From Ovis canadensis (taxonomy: Eukaryota; Chordata; Mammalia; Artiodactyla; Bovidae), in NCBI RefSeq assembly GCF_042477335.2, contig NC_091255.1, forward strand, positions 47,718,501 through 47,782,500: 64,000 bases of DNA, read 5' to 3'. Positions 25,153 to 41,362 of the stretch are shown here, in pieces. The notes under the pieces were generated by a model, which saw only the letters and a program-made list of their open reading frames with translations, did not search any database and had not been told where the DNA came from. Position 1 is the stretch's first letter; each line of letters opens with the position of its first letter. The position numbers were made by a program, and so were the translations under genes.

Positions 25153-25295
25153 AGAGTGGTATTCTTGTGGTCACAGGTGTGAGGGACAAGACCTATCCCC
25201 CTTCAGGATCTTAACCTGGGCTGGGGACACCAGACTGGCTGCAGGGAGGGAACAATTCAGATTCATTCTATACGGGGTCTGCCAAAGCAGGATGA

Positions 25296-25526
25296 CCCAC
25301 TCCAGTACTCTTGCCTGGAAAATCCCATGGACGGAGGAGCCTGGTGGGGTCGTGAAGAGTTGGGCACGACTGAGCGACTTCACTTTCATGCATTGGAGAA
25401 GGAAATGGCAACCCACTCATGTTCTTGCCTGGAGAATCCCAGGGATGGAGGAGCCTGGTGGGCTGCCGTCTGTGGGGTTGCACAGAGTCGGACACGACTG
25501 AAGTGACTTAGCAGCAGCAGCAGCAA
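25296..25526 (+). mobile_element. BovA2-type SINE with 13-bp target-site duplication and AGC tail
   Basis: Two Bov-tA-like units in tandem ('cccactccagtactcttgcctgg' block, then 'ggagaaggaaatggcaaccc' block) end in an (AGC)n tract at about 25509-25524. Direct repeats CAAAGCAGGATGA at 25283-25295 and 25527-25539 flank it exactly. It sits in the gap between the convergent CISD3 and PCGF2 transcript ends. Confidence 0.93.
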
Positions 25527-25611
25527 CAAAGCAGGATGAGCCCAGAGACTAGAGGAGGCCAGAGGACCCCGACCACCCTTCCGGTCCCTTCTGTCCCAAA
25601 GAACTACAGGC

Positions 25612-26928
25612 TCCGGAGAGTATGCAGCATTTATTAAAGCCAGAGATACAAACATCCCAGGGCAGAAGGGCACAGCCACAGCACCTCAGACACAGGACAA
25701 GGTGCGAACACAGACAAACCCACTGGGGGATGCCCGGCCCCAAACATGTAGTTGTGATAGAGTGCTGCCTCCTCCCCTCCCCAATCCGATCTTTGTACGT
25801 GGGAGGATAAACAGGTGGGCAGGGGTCTCCTGGGATCTATCCCTCGGGGGTGGACCACTGGACTCCTCAGGATGGAGCTGAGGTCAGACCTTACAGGCTC
25901 TGTCTCGTGCTTTTAGATATATCTCTGTTGCTCTTTCCTGACTTGGCCTCAGCTGCGGGTGGGGAGGGGACTGGAGAACTGCTTGCCTTTGGCCAAATCT
26001 GGGGTCTGTGCTTATCTGAGGTCACCCTGCCTCCACTTCTCCACTCCAGCCCCCAAAGAGACTGCCCCAGCAGCCTTGCTAGTGCGGGCTTCTGGGTGGT
26101 GGTGGGGGAGAAGGAATGAAGCAGTTCACGATGTTAACACCACAGGGGAAGTTCAAGGGCTGAGGCCTCCTGTGGCCTGAATCTTCTTTTTCACAAGATA
26201 AATGATGCAAAGGCCACACACATGGGGGCGTTGGGGGCAAGGGGAGGGGGGAGGCAAAACTATCTATTCTTTATACAAAGTTCCCACTGCACGAGGAGGA
26301 GGTAAGGGAGATGCCCTCTCCACTGCCCACTTGCTCCTCAAAACCAGGCGATAGGCTGCATTTGTAAAAGGCACTGTCTTTGCAATTCTCTGAACATTCA
26401 ACAATGGTGGGGGGAGGGCACTGATCAGGGTAAGGGTAGGACAGCAGCCAAGAGGGGGAAAGAAACAGAGTGGACCCCATACACAGCCAATTAGAGTTGT
26501 GCCTAAAGTTTTGGGGGTTGGTGGGGGCCCCTCAGCACCCCATATGTCTTGGGAAACAGGAGGAGGATGGGCAGAGTGATACTGGGCCTCAAGTGGCCCC
26601 TCCAATTCCACCTCTAGGCACTCCCAAAAAGAACAGAGAGAATTCCACAAGACCCCCTAACAATGAACACCCCACCCCCCACACATACACACACACATAA
26701 AGTTTGTTTCCTGTGGCATTTAAATTAATCTGGTTGGTCCATAAAAAATAAGTATGTATAATTTGGTTTTTCCTATGTACATATATATATAGATTTATTT
26801 ATAAAACCCATCCCCCACCCCTAAGGTGGGAGGAGCTGGGGAAAATAGAAGAGGTGGAAAAACGGGGCCCAGAAAAAGTGGAGGGGTGGAGAGGCATGGC
26901 TGGAAAAGGAGGGAGAGGGTCCCTTTCC
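25612..26928 (-). other. PCGF2: PCGF2 3' UTR
   Basis: Runs from the TGA at 26929-26931 to the poly(A) signal near 25,630 on the minus strand. An AT-rich block at 26,700-26,810, with tandem TA steps, lies about 130 bp after the stop. No other gene is seen in it. Confidence 0.75.
25630..25635 (-). promoter_or_regulatory. PCGF2: PCGF2 poly(A) signal (AATAAA on the minus strand)
   Basis: TTTATT on the plus strand reads AATAAA on the minus strand. It lies about 1.3 kb after the PCGF2 stop and 500 bp from the opposing CISD3 signal, so the two genes are convergent without overlapping. Confidence 0.7.
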
Positions 26929-31648
<4,720 letters not shown>

Positions 31649-33213
31649 TCAACCTGCTCCACAGGCAACATCTCTCCCTGGGCCCATGGCCCCCCCTCCT
31701 CCCTCCAAAGCCAGACTGAGGTGGTTCTTTCTGACCCTCTCTGAGTGTTCACTGAGGGCTCTGGAGATTCCTGTGACCTTGAGCAACAAGCTCAGGTTCT
31801 ATCTCAGGAGCAGCAGAAAGACTGAAGTTAGACCACAGGAAGTACCACTCAACTCTCCAGATGATGTGGGGAGGCAGGAAAATGGAAGAGACCAGAGTTT
31901 TTAAAAATCTCCCCCATCTCAATTTATATACATACAAGTGAACTCCCTGGGAGCTATGAGGAAACTCAGCCTTCTGATTGAGTCTTTCTACTCCATCTTA
32001 CCTTCCTTCCTCCCTCCCATCACTGCTCCAGGAAGCCTCCTTCCGTGGAAACACTGGGGAAATGAACACCCTAAGTCTGAAGAGGGCATCCCACCAACTG
32101 CCCCTGGGCTCTGGCCCGGCCCCGGAGCAGCTCCTTGGAAACACACCACATGCTGACCGCACAGGTTCTAGGCCTGGAGCTCAAGCAGGAAATACTGAGG
32201 ATGGTCCTTAGGCCCCCAAAGCTGGGAACACACAGCTCCAGCCTGACCCCTGGCCCAGTCCCAGACTCTGCAGGTAACTGCAGAGGGTCTGGGTAAAGCG
32301 ACTGCTACTGTGGCTTCCATAGGGAGGCCACCACATGCCCCGATGGAGGCCTGCTGCATGGCGCCCCTCCCAGGCACACTCGGGAATCTCCGAATGTGGG
32401 CACCGCCACCCACCCATCTTCTCCCATCCACGACCTGGCCACAAGCTGCCCAGTGACAGGCTATAGGCTGTCAGGGAGGCCTGCCGAAGCCGGGCAGAAA
32501 GTTCTGTCCACAGCCCACCAAGCGCCCAGCCAGGCCCTGGCTGGGTCCAGGGAGGACAGGCAAAGCCCAGGTCTGGACTAGCTGATGTGCTTACTTCTTA
32601 GTTCAGAAATCCAACCTGTAGCCAGCAGCCACGGTACCTCCCTTCTCTTTCCCAGAGGAAAAGCCCATGGGGTGGGGCCTGGGAGGGCAGCCATGCCCCC
32701 AGAGCTCTTTTACAACATACATCCTTCTCTCCTTTCCAGAAAGATTTCTAAAGCCAACACATTGGGTTTTCTAGGACCCGAAATTCACAGCTGGGAATCA
32801 GCAGTTACTATAGAGACCCCAGGATGAGTTTGGCCAGGACCCAAACAGCCAACAGAGGCTGTCCAGAGACCAAGAGAGAGGGAGAGACACCAAGCTGCAG
32901 GGCAGACAGAGGGGAACACGCAAGCCCAGAGCCAGAATGCATGCAGCAGCCCAGACCTGCCTGAGGAAGGAAAGGGATCTCCGCCCCCTCAGCCAGCCCT
33001 CCCTGCATGGGTCCCCTCTTCATAATTATGTAGAAACCTTGCTGGCTACTATACAGTTTGGTTGTTCCCATAGTAACCCCTGGCAAGATGCCCAAATATT
33101 ATTACAACCATCCAGAGGACAGACTCCAAGTGGCTAACTCGATGAGTGTGTATAATATCCATGTGGTGCGTAGATGCTGCTGGGCCTCCAAAGGTACTTC
33201 GTGTGACTACCTG

Positions 33214-33215
<2 letters not shown>

Positions 33216-33252
<37 letters not shown>
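33216..33252. repeat. GT/CA microsatellite
   Basis: About 16 near-perfect GT units, followed by a degraded GTGCGTGTATGTAC end. Probably length-polymorphic. Confidence 0.9.
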
Positions 33253-33253
<1 letters not shown>

Positions 33254-33307
33254 ATGTACACAGCCAGGAAGAAAACTTCAGGGATTTGCTAATGCTGAGG
33301 GTCCAGA

Positions 33308-33526
33308 TCAGATTGTGTATACTTAGTCGCTCAGTTGTGTCTGACTCTTTGTGACCCCATGGACTGTAGCCCACCAGGCTCCTCTGTCCATGGGGATTCT
33401 CCAAGCAAGAATATTAGAGTGGATTGCCATGCCCTCCTCCAGGGGATCTTCCCAACCCAGGAATTAAACCCAGGTCTTCCGCATTGCAGGCGGATTCTTT
33501 ACCATCTGAGCCACCAGGGAAGCCCA
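33308..33526 (-). mobile_element. Bov-tA/BovA SINE with target-site duplication
   Basis: Reverse-complement SINE: it begins 'cttagtcgctcagttgtgtctgactc' and ends 'gagccaccagggaagccca'. Flanking repeats AGGGTCCAGA (33298-33307) and AGGGTCTAGA (33527-33536) differ at one base. The element is sense relative to PCGF2. Confidence 0.92.
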
Positions 33527-33679
33527 AGGGTCTAGACTGCAGCTGGAAAATCTCATGCCCTCTTCTCTCTCCCTCTCTCACACACACACATGTGGGCGCT
33601 TCACACTGCCTTAGCCACCTCATTCACATATTCACTGTGTTTCCAAAACAGACACTTGGCTCTTAAGAACTCCCTTCCA

Positions 33680-33794
33680 GGGACTTCCCTGGTGGGCCAG
33701 TGGTTAAGACCACACTTCTGCTGCAGGGGGCGTGAGCTCCATCTCTGATGGGGGAACTACTCGCATGCTGCAAGGCACAGCCAAAACAAAAAGA
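33680..33794 (+). mobile_element. CHR-2 type SINE
   Basis: 'gggacttccctggtgggcc', 'agtggttaagaccacac', 'ctgcagggggcgtgagctcc', 'ggggaactac' and 'aaggcacagccaaaac' follow the CHR-2 consensus. A degenerate repeat (aagaactccc / aagagttccc) flanks it. Confidence 0.88.
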
Positions 33795-35574
33795 GTTCCC
33801 ATCCTCCCATTCATCCAGGTCCTGCCAGGCCAACTGTGGCCTCAACATGCAGGAGCTCGGTGACGCTCACCCTCTTATTTCTGCAAGCACTTGTGAGAAT
33901 TCAGACTGAGACTACCCCTCGAGCTCTGTTCTGGATGCACGGGTGAAGGCAAGAGCTGTGGTGCTTACTGAGTGAAATGTTCCTCCCTCTCACTTCAAGA
34001 AATGAGCCCCCTTGCCACACTCCCTGCTCCCCTCTCCCATCTCCAGGGGCCTCAGACTGTTACCTCTGGGGCTGGGGGTGGGGAGAAGCACTGATTGGCT
34101 CCTCACCTGATTGCCATGGTTACCTGCAGGGCCCTGCCAGCAGGTGCCAAGAACAACTGTAAACAGGAGCTCAGTTCCCTCATCCTCCTTGTCTTTCTCC
34201 TTGCGCCCCCCCAACCCCACCCTGTGAGGCCTCAGGGCCCCACAGCTGACACCTAGCTCCTCCCCAGCTACAACTGGCTGGACCTCCAGCTCCAAACACC
34301 TTAGGGCAGAGCCTAAGGGAGAAAGGAAGAGACAAGTCCCAAGAAGCAGAAAAGGGAGACCGTGCCATTTGGAAGCTCTGCGGAGCTTTGGGGGCCAGTT
34401 CTAACCACATCCCCACAGCGAACCTGAGCACTGTCTCCCACCCTCAACTGGGGGCCAAGCCCTTCAATCTCATCTGGCCCCATGATGATGGAACAGTCCT
34501 TGCTCCTGGCCCCCAGGTTTCAGCCACAGTGGCAGGAAAGGAGCTTGATCACCCAGGACTCAACCCCAACTCCTCTGTGTCATCCAAGTCTGGCATGAGT
34601 CTTTACCCTTTCTCAAAGCCTCCTACTCACTGAACCAACTCCCCATATCTCCATTCTAACCAGGCTTATTCTAGAAGCTCCCCTCTAATTCAGACTTCTT
34701 TGTCAGTTTGTGTTTTTTTTTTTTTCCCTGAGAAATAGCCAATCTTTGATAACCCAGAGATGACTTTCTGCTCCTTCAGATTCTCAGCTATAGGATTCTT
34801 TGCTCTGCTTTCCCCCAACATGAAGTTCACCCAACTCCCTTACTAGAAAATCTCCAAGTCTTGGGAAGAGTCACTCGGGGTCACATCCAGACATCTAAAA
34901 TTACAGAAGTGGAAGGGATCTTAGAAAGCATCTTGTCCAGTCCTTTCACTTTACAGATGAAGAAGCTCAGAAACGGGTGACTTGTCTTAGGTCAAGCAGC
35001 CACCCAGTGGCGGTCCTAGGACTAGACAGAGCCTGACTCCTATTCCAGTGCTCTTTACAGACTGGCACCCATGCTAGGCTTCCCACTCATTTAAGGAATC
35101 AATAAGCCTGGTCTGACTCCATCCACGCAGGCAGAAGGACTCCAGGTTCCATCAGAAGACCATTCAGTGAGCCGTCGGGGTCAAAACATAACCATGAGGA
35201 CACAGTCTCTCTTTGAAGTAGGAAGAGCGGGCAGAGGCTAATGGCCTTACCCAACTTCCCTAATACAGGTAGGGAAGCAGGCTCTGTGGAAGCTCAGGGA
35301 GCCAGAATGTACTGGATCCCAGAAGTCCAGCCCTCTCCCAGCTGTGTGGGTTCAGCTGTGGAAGCCTGCAGATTTGCGTGTGTGCAGAGAGAGCCGGGGG
35401 TGGAGGTCTGCCTGGGTCCCTCAAACTCTCAGTGTCCCCTGATCCCTGATCCTGAGGGCTCCTCCTGCCAGAAGCATCGAGAGTCCTCTAGTCTCCTGAA
35501 GCCGGGCTCACTCTACCCTCCCTCCCCTTCCCACCTCTCAGCGTCCTAAGATCAAACAAAGACAAATATCCAAA

Positions 35575-35840
35575 ATATACACAGTTACACACTGCCAGAT
35601 ACACACACACACACATATGCACACACAGCCAGACACACCCCCTCCATTTTCCTCTCCCACTCACAACACACACGGCCAGACGCTTGGCCAGACACACACA
35701 CAGACACACCCCATCACACACAGAGCCAGACCAGAGCCAGGCCCACGCTTGCCAGATGTACAAACCACTCCCACCCACCCCAAGAAGCACACAGTCTGAC
35801 ATCCCTGCCTGAAACCAGAGCTGCAAACACACACTAACCT
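35575..35840. repeat. CA-rich low-complexity tract
   Basis: Interrupted (CA)n with repeated 'cagacacac' and 'gccagac' units over about 260 bp. The chance open frames here are cysteine/valine-rich and not genes. Confidence 0.7.
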
Positions 35841-37162
35841 TTTGTGCATCCCTGGTCTACCCAGGGTAAATTATAACATAACTCTTCCGGCAACAAAGGC
35901 AGTACGGCTCGTAACCTCCACTCTGGGGGCCAGAGGCTGGAGGAGTGGGGTGGGCATCCAACCTGCACAAAGATGTCACCTCTTCGTGTTCAGGCTCTCT
36001 CCATTCCCATGGCAACAGCTCCATCAACCAAGATCTTCCAGGGAAGACCAGGAGCAGCAGAGAGCACCCCCTCAAAAGACTTCAACTTGAACCCCACCCA
36101 GCTACGCTCTCTCTGGATCCCAAGTCCTGAGTCTTACCTTGGGCCTGTTTCCTGCATTATTCCAAAGACAGCTCTAAGACCTCAACCCCCAACTCCAAAC
36201 CAAGAAACCCCTGGGAAAACCTCCCCACCAGAAAGCTGTAACAGAGCTTTCTTTATGTTCCTTCTCCAAGTACTAACACCTTGGAACAGAGTAGAGAGGG
36301 GGGAGGAAGAAGAGAAATGAGAGTTTCAGGAACAAACTGCAAGAGGCCCAGAGAAGGAGGCGTAAGAACGGAGTGAAAGACAACCAGGAGACCACCTCCC
36401 CACCCCACCCCAGCCTCAGGGAGCCCTGGAGACTAAGGCAGGGCGGCGGGAGATGCGGGGGCGGGGGGGGGGGGGGGTCTCTGAGAGACAAAGACCAGGG
36501 GGAAGCGCGGGGCAACGCCTCCACAATATTTACAGAAAAATTCGCCATCCCCAGGCCTCCTCCCCTACCTCAAGCCATCCGGAGCAATTCTGGGCAGATG
36601 GGGGCAGTGGGGGAGGGAGAGAGGCATGCTGGGCCCCCCGTGGAGACAGGGGGCAGGGCTGTCTGCTAGTTGAGGGGTCCCACCCCCTTAGCACTAGAAG
36701 CAAGAGGATCTAGGGAGGGAGGGGCAGTCGGGCTACCCAGTGCAAGTGGGGCCAGGCGGCCAAACCCCTCCTGCCTCTGCGGGCGATAGGAAATATTGCG
36801 ATAAATCTTCCCCATCTTCCTTCTACCCCCCTCCACCCCGGCTTCCCCAGGAGCCTGGGTCAGACGATCAGAGGCCCCAGTTACCGGGTGGCCGCTCCTA
36901 CCTTCCCTAGAGCCAAACTTTCGGCGGGGCCCCAAGGAGGGGTGTTCCGGAGAAAGAGGCTCCGCTGAGGTGGTTCGGGGAGGGGGCGGGGCGCCCAGTC
37001 CCGGGATTGGGGGGAAAAGGGAGCGACTGGGGGAGGTGCTCGAGAGGACCGGGCCCGGCAGGGAAGAGCGCCCTCCTCCGGCCCCGCAGCGATCGAAAAG
37101 CTCGTCCCCCTCCTCCCGGCTTCGAGTCCTCGCGCGTCCACGACGCCTAAGTGCCCACGGAT

Positions 37163-37174
37163 GAAAGCGAAAGC
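37163..37174 (+). promoter_or_regulatory. ISRE/IRF-like motif (GAAAGCGAAAGC)
   Basis: A match to the GAAANNGAAANN interferon-response consensus inside the CpG-rich PCGF2 5' region. Function is inferred from the motif only. Confidence 0.3.
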
Positions 37175-37634
37175 GACCCCTCCCCAGACCGAAAGGAGTA
37201 CTGGGGGAGAGCCAGGGGCTGCTCTAGCTCGTGGGGAGGGCTAGGGGGACAGAGATCCGCCCCAGCGCGGAGCCCCAAAGCCCCGCGGTTGCCTCGGACC
37301 CTCCCCCTCGCTACCTCGGGAGCAGGGTCTAGGGGGGCTGCAGCACAAAGAGGTGGTGGTCGAGGAGACGCCAAATCGTTAAAAGGGGGAACCCACTTCG
37401 GCCATCTTGGAAGGGAGGAAAAGGAAAAGGGGAGAGAAAAAAGGGAGAAAGAAAGGCGGACGGGGCGAGCTAGGAGAGGGGCCGGCGGGGGTGGGGCGGA
37501 GACGCGAGACCAGGCCGGGCTCAGAGCCTCCCCGGGCAGGGGTTTGTAAAGAAGGATGTGCCGGCCCGCGTCCCAGTCCCCAGATGGTTACAGGGTCGGA
37601 GAAGGAGAGGAGAGGGGAGACTGCGTCCGCTTAC

Positions 37635-37900
37635 CTGGGTTCGGGGTCCGGTGGGTCTCGGGGAGGGGGGGATGGGAGGGAGGGAGGGAAGGGAGGGGAG
37701 GGGGGCCGCAGCCGTGTCGCTCGCTCGGGCGGCGGGAGGGGAGAAACCTATGGTAAAAAAGGAGTTTGTGAAAGCGGTTTGGGGTGGGAGGGAGAGAGGG
37801 GAGGGGAGGGGACCGAGGGGGAGGGGAGGGACCGGGACTCGGAGGGGGGGGACAAAATGGCTTTTTTCCTCCAGACAAGAGTAGGTCCCGCCCACTACTC
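37635..37900 (-). other. PCGF2: Candidate PCGF2 first (non-coding) exon
   Basis: The best donor upstream of the coding exons on the minus strand is CCCAG|GTAAGC, with the exon edge at 37635. Upstream lies extremely GC-rich, purine/pyrimidine-skewed sequence without a TATA box. The 37900 end is an estimate of the start site only. A YY1-like CAAGATGGC lies on the minus strand at 37402-37410 and an AAAATGGC on the plus strand near 37854-37861. Confidence 0.45.
37660..37705 (+). promoter_or_regulatory. G-quadruplex-prone tract
   Basis: Nine runs of three or more G within 46 bp, mostly separated by single A. It overlaps the candidate PCGF2 first exon; the RNA would carry the C-rich strand, so the quadruplex could form on the template DNA strand. 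Confidence 0.7.
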
Positions 37901-38910
37901 ACCCACGTGACCTCATTCCTTCAGGGTGTTTGCGGAGCGAGGAAGAGGAGGTGGGGGAGAGGCTAACGCGCTGCGCCCCCAACGCGGTGCCGGGCCCCCC
38001 AAAACTAGACTACGACCTCACTCTTTTCAACAGCCCCTGACCCTGGAGGATGAATTCTCTGTTATCCTCCTCAACTAACCTCTGTCCCCAAAATATGTGG
38101 GCGCACCCCTTTCCCCCAGACCCTGCGGTCCTCGCCCCTAGCTGGGGCGCCTGGAAACTGGTGAGATGAGGACTCGGCTGAAATGTGACTCTCTCTACAG
38201 TCCTCCACGTCTCGGCTTCGACCAAAGGGCGCTGTGCTCGGGCTGGGACGCGACGCCTCTGGCCACGCGTCCGGGTTATTTTCATTCACTCTAAGTGACA
38301 CTCCCTTGAAATTAATAACTGCATGAGTGAGAACGAGCGACTCCTTCCCACCCCCTGACCCCCTCGGCCGCCCGATCACCAGCTCTAAAACGCTGCGTCC
38401 GGGACCCAACCCGGCCTGTTCAGGGGCGCCAACTGCCGGGAGGACGGAGGCAGAGGCCTGGGGGCCCATCTCGCGGCCGGGGCTCGTTTGCCGTGGTGGA
38501 GTCTGGCGCCTAGGTGTGTTTGGGCGAAGAACGGGACGCAACCTGGGTCGGGAGGCAAGCTGAGGACGGCAGCTCAGGCTCCGGGCCCGGGACACAATAA
38601 TCTGGCCGAAGGCGAGAGACCCGAATGCATTCGAAAACGGGGCGCCGGGGCTCGGAAGTGGGCCCGCGCTTTTTCTCTGCGGGGCGCTGATTCCCGCATT
38701 TTTCGCCCGCACGCCGATCGCGCTCTGAGCTCTGCACTGTTGGTGCGCCTCGCTCGCCCCGGCGAGCGCAAAGGCCGCTGGTGCCCGCCAACTCCGAACT
38801 CCGACCGTGGTTCCGGGCTTCGGTCTCCAGTGGCTCCTGCCGGGAGGAGAGAACTAGCAGGGAGCTTGGAAGAGCTAGGAGCAGCAGCTGAGGCCGGAGC
38901 CGGGGAAGCC

Positions 38911-39095
38911 GATCGATATTACATTATGGAGACTACGGTGGGCCCGCCTCATTAGGACGGTCGATTTGCGTATTCGTTATTCAGGATTTATTAGGGATGG
39001 TCATTATGTCAGTCGCTCCAAAGAGCTCGATTACTCGGCCAGAAGCGCCATTAAGCGCACTGGCGGTGGGTGGCTCAAGTTAGGAAATTAGGAAA
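38911..39095 (+). promoter_or_regulatory. Cluster of eight ATTA motifs in CpG-rich spacer
   Basis: ATTA on the plus strand at 38918, 38923, 38951, 38990, 39003, 39030, 39050 and 39087, with no TAAT seen on the plus strand in this segment. The segment also has many CpG dinucleotides and matches no repeat I know. ATTA is the core site of homeodomain proteins. A candidate enhancer by inference only. Confidence 0.4.
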
Positions 39096-41278
39096 CGAAA
39101 TCTTCAGCAAGGATCGGACCCGCCTGCCTCTTCCTCCTTCTCTCCTCTTTGGCAGTCCAGGCAGATCGGAAGCTGAGGCCCCCGGACTGAATACTTTCAC
39201 CCTTTGGCTAGTGACCGGGAGACCTGTGAACACTGGCCTCCAACTGACCCCAGCTTTAGCCTTTGGCCCACACCCACCGAGTGGGGGCGGGGGCGGGGGG
39301 AAGAAGAAGGGCTGGAGAGATTTCCGCCCAGGGTGGGTGGTCTGAGAACCCTTGGGAGTAGGGCCAGGGGAGGATTCGATCACCTGCTGTCCTCTCCCTC
39401 CTTGTGCTGGGAGAAGGAGAGTTCCCGCCTTTCACTGAAAGGGGGCTCTTGGCGTGGACACGCCCACTGTCCCTGGGGCAGGTGTGTTGCGGGCATCGTG
39501 GACTCTGCCCGGGAAGACTCGGGAATCCTCTTCAGTCACCCTGCCAGAGGGGAGAGCAGCTGGGACTCCTGATCTGCGACTCCTTTCAAGCTAGAAGATC
39601 CCGGGCAAGAGAAACCTGTACGGGTTACGCAAAGGTCTCCGTCTCACCCATCATCCACAGGGGGCACTCAGGGGCTGCCTGGATGAGGGTGGGAGGCTAT
39701 CAGCTAAGGGGAAGTAGGCTGATGTCCCTCTGAGTCCCCACTGCGGTCCTTTAATCCTGGAGTGCTGCCCGAGGGTGCCACTGTGCTCATTGGGAATCTG
39801 TTCACTGGTTCCTCAGATAGTTATTAAGCATCAGTCACAAACCACAAGACAGAAGGAGCATGCTGAAGCCCCCACTACTACTGCAACTTCGTCTTAATCA
39901 CTTCAGTCACCTTCCAGTCCCCACATCCCTGGCCTCTCTGGCTTATCAGGGGAACCTTCTGACCAAACCCTTCTCAATTCTGAAGTTCTTTGGTTTCCCA
40001 ACCAAAAATCACCTGTCATGTGCCACTGTCAAATATTGCACTAAGCAGAGGACGTAAAGCTGATGAGCCCGGCTTATGCCCACAGGGCACTCACAGAGCA
40101 CTGGCGGCAAGCTGGAGGGTTACATAGCCTGTCCCGTTAGCTTCTATGGGCACTGTGTATCCCTTGGGTTTGCTGCTACCACCTACCACTGCCATTCCTT
40201 CCCTCCCCCTGTAAGGGTGGATGAGCACTGAAGGTTTTCAAAAGAGGCCTCCTCTGAGCCCAACCTTGAGGAGAAACCAAATGTGGAAGGGAACTGCTTG
40301 AGACAGCGCCTCCTAAAAGCAAGCCGAGTCTGCCACTCCCAGCCCAGGGATGCATCTCTGGCAGACATGAGGTGCCAAAGCTTCCCCTGGATTGTGTTAG
40401 TTGTAATATCTCAGGAGGTCACCTAGCTGACAGACTCTTCACCAGAAGAGTCGCTGTCTTAGACCAAAAGCTTCTGGAGGGCAGGAACTCGGGAATCTAG
40501 GTAATTATTTCCAGCACATATACTAAGAGATACTGTGGTGATAAGATCTGGAAGAGGATGACAATGTTAGGAGAGAGCAGCTCCTCTAGACATTTTATGA
40601 CTATCTTTACTGTGCTCTTTAACTCCTCTCTCCCCAAAACAATGTCCCTAGATTCTGCTTCTATTTCCCCATCTTCTTCCCCACCTCTCTGTATTTCTAG
40701 AAAAAGAAACTGTTTTGTTGTTGTCCAACTCCTTTTTCTCATGCTTCTCATATTGAGTCTTTTCCCTGTCTCCATTTCCCCCAGGTCTTCCTTCCACTAC
40801 GCCTATTTGTCATGTCTCCTCTTTCTCTCTGCGTGTATCACAGCTGTGTTCTCCCTTTCTCACCTTTCTCTTCATCCCTCAGTTTGTCACTGCCTTTGTC
40901 TCTAGCGCTATTTTCTTCCTTTCCAAATGTAACATTTCAAGATTGTAACATCAATAGAGGCAGACAGTGGAAAACTGACCGATCTCCACTGCAAATTTAT
41001 TCTTAATCTTGACGAAAAATGCAACCTGAAACGTATTGCACGGTGAGACAAAAACCTGTCTTTGCTTTTCCAGCAATCCAGTTTGGGGGCGGGGTTGGAG
41101 GTAGGTGGAGGAGGGAAGTGCTGTAGAAATCCTGTCATTAACTGAACAACGAATTTTCAATCACAATGACCCTCTGATTTCCTATAGAAAAAGCGTTGTC
41201 TCTGCTATTTCAATACAAAATTTGGCTTTACAGCGGTTAAGTGAATAATGCCTTTAGATTTTCCTTTTTTGTGGTGGG

Positions 41279-41283
41279 AAAAA
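41279..41283 (-). terminator. Pol III terminator of the tRNA-Asn gene
   Basis: AAAAA on the plus strand, so TTTTT on the transcribed minus strand, five bases after the tRNA 3' end. Confidence 0.85.
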
Positions 41284-41288
41284 GGAGA

Positions 41289-41305
41289 CGTCCCTGGGTG
41301 GGCTC

Positions 41306-41356
<51 letters not shown>

Positions 41357-41362
41357 AGAGAC
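41289..41362 (-). tRNA. tRNA-Asn (anticodon GTT)
   Basis: The minus strand gives a 74-nt cloverleaf: acceptor stem GTCTCTG pairing with CAGGGAC plus discriminator G, D arm with an A-box (TGGCGCAATCGG), anticodon stem TTCGG/CCGAA around CTGTTAA (anticodon complement at 41326-41328), and T arm with B-box GGTTCGAGCCC. It agrees with my memory of the mammalian nuclear tRNA-Asn consensus at every position. No intron; CCA is not encoded, as usual in animals. It is transcribed away from PSMB3. Confidence 0.97.

Larger units (their letters stand above)
37901..41288. other. PCGF2 - tRNA-Asn intergenic region
   Basis: 37.9-39.1 kb is CpG-rich, probably the outer part of the PCGF2 island, and includes the ATTA motif cluster listed separately. 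39.1-41.3 kb is ordinary sequence with a pyrimidine-rich part (40,590-40,930) and an L2-like fragment at about 40,465-40,535 ('aagcttctggagggcaggaactc'). Several chance open frames occur in the CpG-rich part, none with recognisable protein features. Confidence 0.6.

Noticed and set aside
35488-35849. Cysteine/valine-rich frames resembling a small secreted peptide
   Set aside because: They translate a CA/GT-rich low-complexity tract.
37407-37910. Gly/Arg/Glu-rich open frames on both strands
   Set aside because: Produced by the G/A-rich promoter tract; pure low complexity.
38071-38712. 213-residue minus-strand open frame in the PCGF2 CpG island
   Set aside because: Stop codons are rare in CpG-rich DNA; the translation has no recognisable domain and no splice context.
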